A stretch of 64,000 nucleotides of DNA from an uncultured Gammaproteobacteria bacterium (GTDB lineage: Bacteria; Pseudomonadota; Gammaproteobacteria; Nitrosococcales; Methylophagaceae). Shown here one piece after another: positions 59,980 to 64,000 of the stretch; position 1 is the stretch's first letter; each line of letters opens with the position of its first letter. The notes beneath the pieces are model-generated. The model was not told the origin of the DNA and searched no databases. It worked only from the letters and a program-made list of their open reading frames with translations. A program made the translations under genes and the position numbers. Location of the stretch: positions 372,001 through 436,000 of the forward strand of contig CAJIZI010000001.1 of NCBI GenBank assembly GCA_905181885.1. Direction: 5' to 3'.

Positions 59980-60127
59980 AAATTAACAATTCAAAACTCA
60001 ATCTCCAAAAATAATATACGTAGATAATACAACTTTTAAACTACCTTATTATTCTTAACTAATTATATGAAAATCTAATGGGAAATTGATATTAAGTCAG
60101 CTTGCCATTCGACCCTGTAGGGCAGGA

Positions 60128-60154
60128 AAGCCCATACATTTAGAGTATGGGCTT
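60128..60154 (-). terminator. Hairpin between pstS and pstC
   Basis: A perfect 10-base-pair stem (AAGCCCATAC with GTATGGGCTT) and a 7-base loop, 23 bases after the pstS stop, with no long T-run. It is suited to partial termination or to protecting the pstS message so that binding protein is made in excess of the permeases. Confidence 0.7.
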
Positions 60155-60177
60155 CCCTATTCTTACCCTATATAAAC

Positions 60178-61128
60178 TTACTGTATCTTAGCTAATTCTT
60201 TTTCTACTACTGTCAAGGGCAGTGGTACATAGCCATCCTTAACCACTACTCTCTGTCCTACTTTCGACAACACCATTTTAATAAACTCACGGTCAAGCGG
60301 TGCCATAGGCTTGTTTGGAGCTTTATTCACATAAACGTAGAGGTATCGAGATAGCGGGTAAGAACCATTGGCTGCATTTTTTTTAGTTGCTGCGATCATT
60401 TTACCATCCCGCTTTTTACTTAAAGCTAATGCTTTAACACCAGATGTTTTGTAGCCAATACCAGAATAGCCAATACCATTTAATGACTTCGTCACGCCTT
60501 GAACAACAGAAGCAGAACCCGGCTGCTCATTTACTTGATCTTTATAGTCACCTTTACATAAAGCTTTCTTCTTAAAGTACCCATATGTACCTGATACCGA
60601 ATTTCGGCCGTACACTTGAATGCTGCCTAAGTTGCTACCCAATTGTGACCAGCTAACGATATCTTCTGCGTAACCACATTTACGTGTTGCAGAGAAAATG
60701 GCATCAACTTCTGGGATGCTCAACCCTTCAAGTTTGTTATCTTTATGGACATAAACTGCTAGTGCATCAATTGCGACGCGAATAGGCGTTGCTTTATATC
60801 CGTACTTCTCTTCAAAAGCTGCATTTTCTTTATCTTTCATCTTACGGCTCATAGGGCCAAAACTTGAAGTCCCTTCAGTCAATGCCGGTGGTGCGGTAGA
60901 AGAACCTGCTGCTTGAATTTGAATAGTTACATTTGGGTATTCGCGTTTAAATTCTTCTGCCCAAAGTGTCATCAAATTAGCCAGCGTATCTGAGCCTACA
61001 CTTGATATTTTGCCAGAAATACCGCTTGATTTCTGATAACTAGGTAGTGTATCTACATCGGCCATTGCTAATGTAGAAAAAATCATTAGGACCACAGCCC
61101 CAAGTGTATTCATTTTTTTCACAAACAT
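60178..61128 (-). CDS. pstS: Phosphate-binding periplasmic protein PstS
   Basis: 316 residues. A signal peptide (about 1-23, ending AMA) and phosphate-binding loops [34 protein letters not shown] and [17 protein letters not shown]. It captures phosphate for PstCAB. It is first in the operon, behind a tandem PHO box, with GGGAG before the ATG. The order pstS-pstC-pstA-pstB-phoU is standard. Confidence 0.97.
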   Translation of the reverse strand: MFVKKMNTLGAVVLMIFSTLAMADVDTLPSYQKSSGISGKISSVGSDTLANLMTLWAEEFKREYPNVTIQIQAAGSSTAPPALTEGTSSFGPMSRKMKDKENAAFEEKYGYKATPIRVAIDALAVYVHKDNKLEGLSIPEVDAIFSATRKCGYAEDIVSWSQLGSNLGSIQVYGRNSVSGTYGYFKKKALCKGDYKDQVNEQPGSASVVQGVTKSLNGIGYSGIGYKTSGVKALALSKKRDGKMIAATKKNAANGSYPLSRYLYVYVNKAPNKPMAPLDREFIKMVLSKVGQRVVVKDGYVPLPLTVVEKELAKIQ

Positions 61129-61194
61129 TGTTGTCTTACTCCCAAATAATTAGTCGTAGTAATTAAATTACCCTCCTAAGTATCTAAACTCTAT

Positions 61195-61234
61195 GTGACA
61201 ATGATATGTAAAAACTATGACAGTTCTGTTACAA
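61195..61234 (-). promoter_or_regulatory. Tandem PHO boxes and promoter of pstS
   Basis: Reading the minus strand, four half-sites recur every 11 bases: TTGTAAC, CTGTCAT, TTTACAT and TTGTCAC, each followed by four bases. This is two PHO boxes in tandem. A TAGATA (61186-61181) lies 8 bases after the last half-site as a candidate -10. PhoB from the neighbouring phoBR genes should activate pst here. Confidence 0.82.
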
Positions 61235-61268
61235 GTGAAAAAAACTAATGTGGCGCATCGTTAAGCGC

Positions 61269-62552
61269 CTAAGATTTAGCCAATACATTTTCGAGTGGGA
61301 AATGACAAGAAAAGGTTGATCCATGGCCCGGATTACTGCTAATTCTTAGCATGGCGCCATGTCGCTGAAGCACATGTTTAACGATTGCAAGTCCTAAACC
61401 GGTCCCACCATCCTCAAGAGCGCGTCCATTATCTACACGATAAAAACGTTCAGTTAACCGGTCTAAGTGATGCTCTGGAATACCGTTGCCCTCATCTTTT
61501 ACCGAAATAACACCTTCTTGCTCATTGACCCCCCACGTAACGGTGATCCGGCAGGCTGGCGGCGTATACCTCACGGCATTAAAGATAATATTAGATAGTA
61601 CGCTGCGAAGCTCACCCATATCAGCCAATAGTGAATGGTCCACATCTAAGTTCAACTCAACCATATGCTTGTCATATTGAGGTAGTTTCATCGCTTCCGT
61701 GATGACTTCTTGTAAGATAGTATTTATATCTATTGAGACTAGGTTTAATGGCTTTTCACCGGACTCTAAGTGAGACAAAGCCAATAGCTCTTGCAGCATG
61801 CCGCTCATCCGAGCAGCTTGTTGGCGCATTGCGGGTAATGCCTTTTTCCATTGCTCTGGGGGTGTTTTACTACTAAATATTTCCAAGTAACCACTTATCA
61901 CTGTCAGCGGTGTCCTTAACTCATGGGAGACATTTGCCACAAAGTCGCGCCTCATTTGTTGCAATTTAAGTATCGGCGTCATATCTCGAGCGATTAACAT
62001 CCGAGCGTTACCCATATAACTGACGATCTTTATTTCTAATTTAATCTCTTTATTCACTGGTGACGTTAATGATACCGCTTTCCCTTTCATCGCCGGATCA
62101 ATAATCAACTTCTGAAAAACTGGATCCCTAATTAAGTTATTTACCCTAATACTCTTATCTCTAGGGCACGTTATGCCTAACAAAGCTTCAGCTGAAGCAT
62201 TAACCCACATCACCTCACCAAACGAACCCAATACAACAACCGCATCAGGTAGCGCAGCTGTTGCAGATTGAAACCGTTTCAAATAACCCGTTAACTTCTT
62301 CTTTCTCGACTTGTTCTGCCGGCGCATTTGCTCTAGATCTCTACACACATCATTGACAACCCCCTCTGCTTCTGGTGGCTGGTTTTTCTTTGGGTTTCTC
62401 AACCACGCTGACAATTTATACCAAGAATGTTGAATCCATACCGCATAAAGAAGGGTGGCAATAAACATAAACGTCATCATTTGACCAAATAACAGCCCAA
62501 TAAAGCCCGATAAACTGACTACTGTTAATAACCTCCAATAATCCCAAGGCAT
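61269..62552 (-). CDS. phoR: Phosphate regulon sensor kinase PhoR
   Basis: 427 residues. An N-terminal membrane hairpin (about 7-45), a PAS domain (about 90-190, TAALPDAVVVLGSFGEVMWVNASAEALLG), the phosphoacceptor His in DFVANVSHELRTPLTV, N-box NIIFNAVRYTPP, G1 DEGNGIP and G2 GGTGLGLAIVKHVL. It phosphorylates PhoB under phosphate limitation. It follows phoB by 13 bases in one operon. Confidence 0.96.
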   Translation of the reverse strand: MPWDYWRLLTVVSLSGFIGLLFGQMMTFMFIATLLYAVWIQHSWYKLSAWLRNPKKNQPPEAEGVVNDVCRDLEQMRRQNKSRKKKLTGYLKRFQSATAALPDAVVVLGSFGEVMWVNASAEALLGITCPRDKSIRVNNLIRDPVFQKLIIDPAMKGKAVSLTSPVNKEIKLEIKIVSYMGNARMLIARDMTPILKLQQMRRDFVANVSHELRTPLTVISGYLEIFSSKTPPEQWKKALPAMRQQAARMSGMLQELLALSHLESGEKPLNLVSIDINTILQEVITEAMKLPQYDKHMVELNLDVDHSLLADMGELRSVLSNIIFNAVRYTPPACRITVTWGVNEQEGVISVKDEGNGIPEHHLDRLTERFYRVDNGRALEDGGTGLGLAIVKHVLQRHGAMLRISSNPGHGSTFSCHFPLENVLAKS

Positions 62553-62565
62553 TGATTAAACCTGC

Positions 62566-63258
62566 TTAATGTTTAGCAAAGCGATACCCTACACTACGTA
62601 CTGTTTCAATTAGAATGCCATTTCCACTAAGTCCTAATACTTTTCGTAGGCGAAGGACATGCACATCCACTGTTCGTTCTTCAATATAAACCATATCTCC
62701 CCAAACCTGATCTATCAGCTGACCTCTGCTGTATGCACGATCGGGGTTTTTCATAAAGAAATGCAATAAACGAAACTCTGTCGGACCCAAATTAACTTCC
62801 TCACCGTCTATTAAAAGGCGGTGGCTTTTTATGTCTATTTCCAAAGGACCATGCTTTATATTTGTGCTTGTAGGTTCATCAAGACCCTTGCATCGTCTCA
62901 ATAATGCCTTTATCCGTGCAATCAATTCTGGTGGTGAAAAAGGCTTATTTACATAATCATCTGCCCCAACGCTTAATCCTTTCACCATATCCCCGCTTTC
63001 TCCTTTGGCAGTCAGCATGATCACTGGAATGTCAGCAAAAGTGTTTATAGCACGTAAGCGCCTAATAAACTCAACACCATCAATACCTGGCAACATCCAG
63101 TCTAAAAGAATAATAGCTGGTCGTCTCTCTTTCAATGATACTAACCCTAATTCAGCATCAGCGACTCCTTCACACTCAAACCCAGAGTGGCGGAGTGAAA
63201 AACACAACATCTCCCTGATGGCCTTATCATCTTCTATTACTAAAACCAGCTCAGCCAT
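62566..63258 (-). CDS. phoB: Phosphate regulon response regulator PhoB
   Basis: 230 residues. A receiver (acidic pair in VIEDDKAIR, phospho-Asp in LLDWMLPGIDG, Thr/Lys in MLTAKGE and NKPFSPPEL) and an OmpR-type winged helix with LGPTEFRLLHFFMKNPDRAYSR and RTVDVHVLRLRKVL. It binds PHO boxes such as those upstream of pstS and the porin. I see no clear PHO box before phoB itself in the 99-base gap to recQ. Confidence 0.97.
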   Translation of the reverse strand: MAELVLVIEDDKAIREMLCFSLRHSGFECEGVADAELGLVSLKERRPAIILLDWMLPGIDGVEFIRRLRAINTFADIPVIMLTAKGESGDMVKGLSVGADDYVNKPFSPPELIARIKALLRRCKGLDEPTSTNIKHGPLEIDIKSHRLLIDGEEVNLGPTEFRLLHFFMKNPDRAYSRGQLIDQVWGDMVYIEERTVDVHVLRLRKVLGLSGNGILIETVRSVGYRFAKH

Positions 63259-63357
63259 GAAAAATCACCCCAAAATACAATTAATTAGAAGCATACAGTT
63301 CAAATATTACAAACTTATAACATAATCAACAAATTACCGTATTTAGTCACAACTCAC

Positions 63358-64000
63358 CTATAAACTCGCTCTAACACAACGTAACATGCCATAACTATAC
63401 TGACCTTCAAACGCATCATAAACCGGTTTCAAGCGCCCTTTATCATCTTCATCAAATGATTCTATCATTCGGACAATTTCAACATAATCATCATCGCTCA
63501 AACCCAACACGTCACGAGCCGTTAAGAGCCCCACTTCTATCGTTTCTGCCAAATGCATATAAATAGTGCTAGCTTTAACATCACGCTCTCTAGCAATCAC
63601 ATCGATATTTAAGCCTTGCTGATATAGCATCAATGTCTCATTAACCGTATCACTGAGCCGGTTATCTAATAACACTGGTAACGGGTGCTTAGCTATCTCT
63701 TCCATAAAATCATTACCATAGCGCATTAGCTTTTGCTCACCAACACCAGAAATAAGCGCCATTTTAACCATGGAACCGGGTCTTTTTTTCACCATTTCTT
63801 TCAAGGTTGCATCATGAAAAATTAGATACGGTGGAACACCAAAACCTTCGGCTAGACGAACACGTAGTGCCCGTAATGCTGCCCACAGCTCTCCATCTTG
63901 AGGCCTTACAACTTGCTTTTTCTTCGATGCTTTATCTTTCTCAGCGGACTGCTGATGATGTCTTAATGCTAAAACTTGTTTGCCCTTCAATAATGCACGG
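63358..64000 (-). CDS. recQ: ATP-dependent DNA helicase RecQ, C-terminal part
   Basis: The frame continues beyond the right edge; about 214 residues are seen. They match the RecQ C-terminus: the end of the RQC domain (RALLKGKQVLALR), an HRDC domain (WAALRALRVRLAEGFGVPPYLIFHDATLKEMV, ISGVGEQKLMRYG) and an extra helical tail with a helix-turn-helix (LMLYQQGLNIDVIARERDVKASTIYMHLAE) found in many RecQ proteins. The helicase core lies outside. The TTG that could serve as a start at 63988-63990 is internal. Confidence 0.9.
   Translation of the reverse strand, partial: RALLKGKQVLALRHHQQSAEKDKASKKKQVVRPQDGELWAALRALRVRLAEGFGVPPYLIFHDATLKEMVKKRPGSMVKMALISGVGEQKLMRYGNDFMEEIAKHPLPVLLDNRLSDTVNETLMLYQQGLNIDVIARERDVKASTIYMHLAETIEVGLLTARDVLGLSDDDYVEIVRMIESFDEDDKGRLKPVYDAFEGQYSYGMLRCVRASL

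Noticed and set aside
63259-63357. Search for a PHO box before phoB.
   Set aside because: Words such as TTGTGAC and CTGTATG occur but not at the 11-base period needed.

Overview
This window is chromosomal DNA from a gammaproteobacterium, AT-rich by eye (roughly 40% GC). Housekeeping genes and gene orders are gammaproteobacterial: fxsA-groES-groEL, miaB-phoH-ybeY-corC-lnt, aroK-aroB and pstSCAB-phoU. A block for tetrahydromethanopterin (H4MPT) and methanofuran-type C1 metabolism (mch, fae and archaeal-type cofactor genes) marks it as a methylotroph. A marine Methylophaga-like or methanotroph-like lineage is a reasonable guess but is not proven by this sequence.

Layout. 0-4 kb: small accessory genes (periplasmic DsrE-like protein, YbaK-like protein, DUF1643, DUF547 plus a radical SAM enzyme). 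4-6.5 kb: groEL-groES with a clear sigma-32 promoter, then fxsA. 6.6-8.8 kb: an outer-membrane porin behind a PhoB box, and an SH3/coiled-coil membrane protein. 8.9-11.6 kb: arsR-gapdh-arsJ arsenate detoxification. 11.6-19 kb: ilvD, argA, rppH, a HAD phosphatase, gatB and gshA. 19.3-24 kb: a decaying Pil-Chp chemosensory cluster (pilI, a very short pilJ, ruined chpA and chpC). 24-27.2 kb: slt and cca. 27.3-36.8 kb: H4MPT/methanofuran cluster. 36.8-41 kb: aroB (frameshifted), aroK and mrcA (frameshifted). 41-49.8 kb: rpmE, a methyltransferase, trkH, lnt, corC, ybeY, phoH, miaB and thyA. 49.9-52.8 kb: an unusual AAA+/Fis regulator, a SafE-like membrane protein and an FAD/2Fe-2S reductase. 52.8-63.3 kb: ppx (frameshifted) and phoU-pstBACS-phoRB. 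63.4-64 kb: the C-terminal end of recQ.

How it fits together. Fae condenses formaldehyde with H4MPT and Mch hydrolyses the methenyl intermediate. The MfnA/D/E/F-like genes make the methanofuran-type formyl carrier, and PabB supplies p-aminobenzoate for the pterin. PhoR/PhoB should drive pstS through a tandem PHO box and, from the sequence, also the porin 54 kb away.

The most notable signals are: (i) coordinated loss of type IV pilus functions, with pilMNOPQ absent from its usual place between mrcA and aroK while chpA and chpC are wrecked; (ii) two dense patches of frameshifts, mostly single-base insertions, which are either real decay or local assembly error; (iii) a PhoB box in front of the porin; (iv) an AAA+ Fis-type regulator without GAFTGA. 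No tRNA, rRNA, CRISPR array, insertion sequence or prophage was recognised. No gene-free stretch exceeds about 300 bases.
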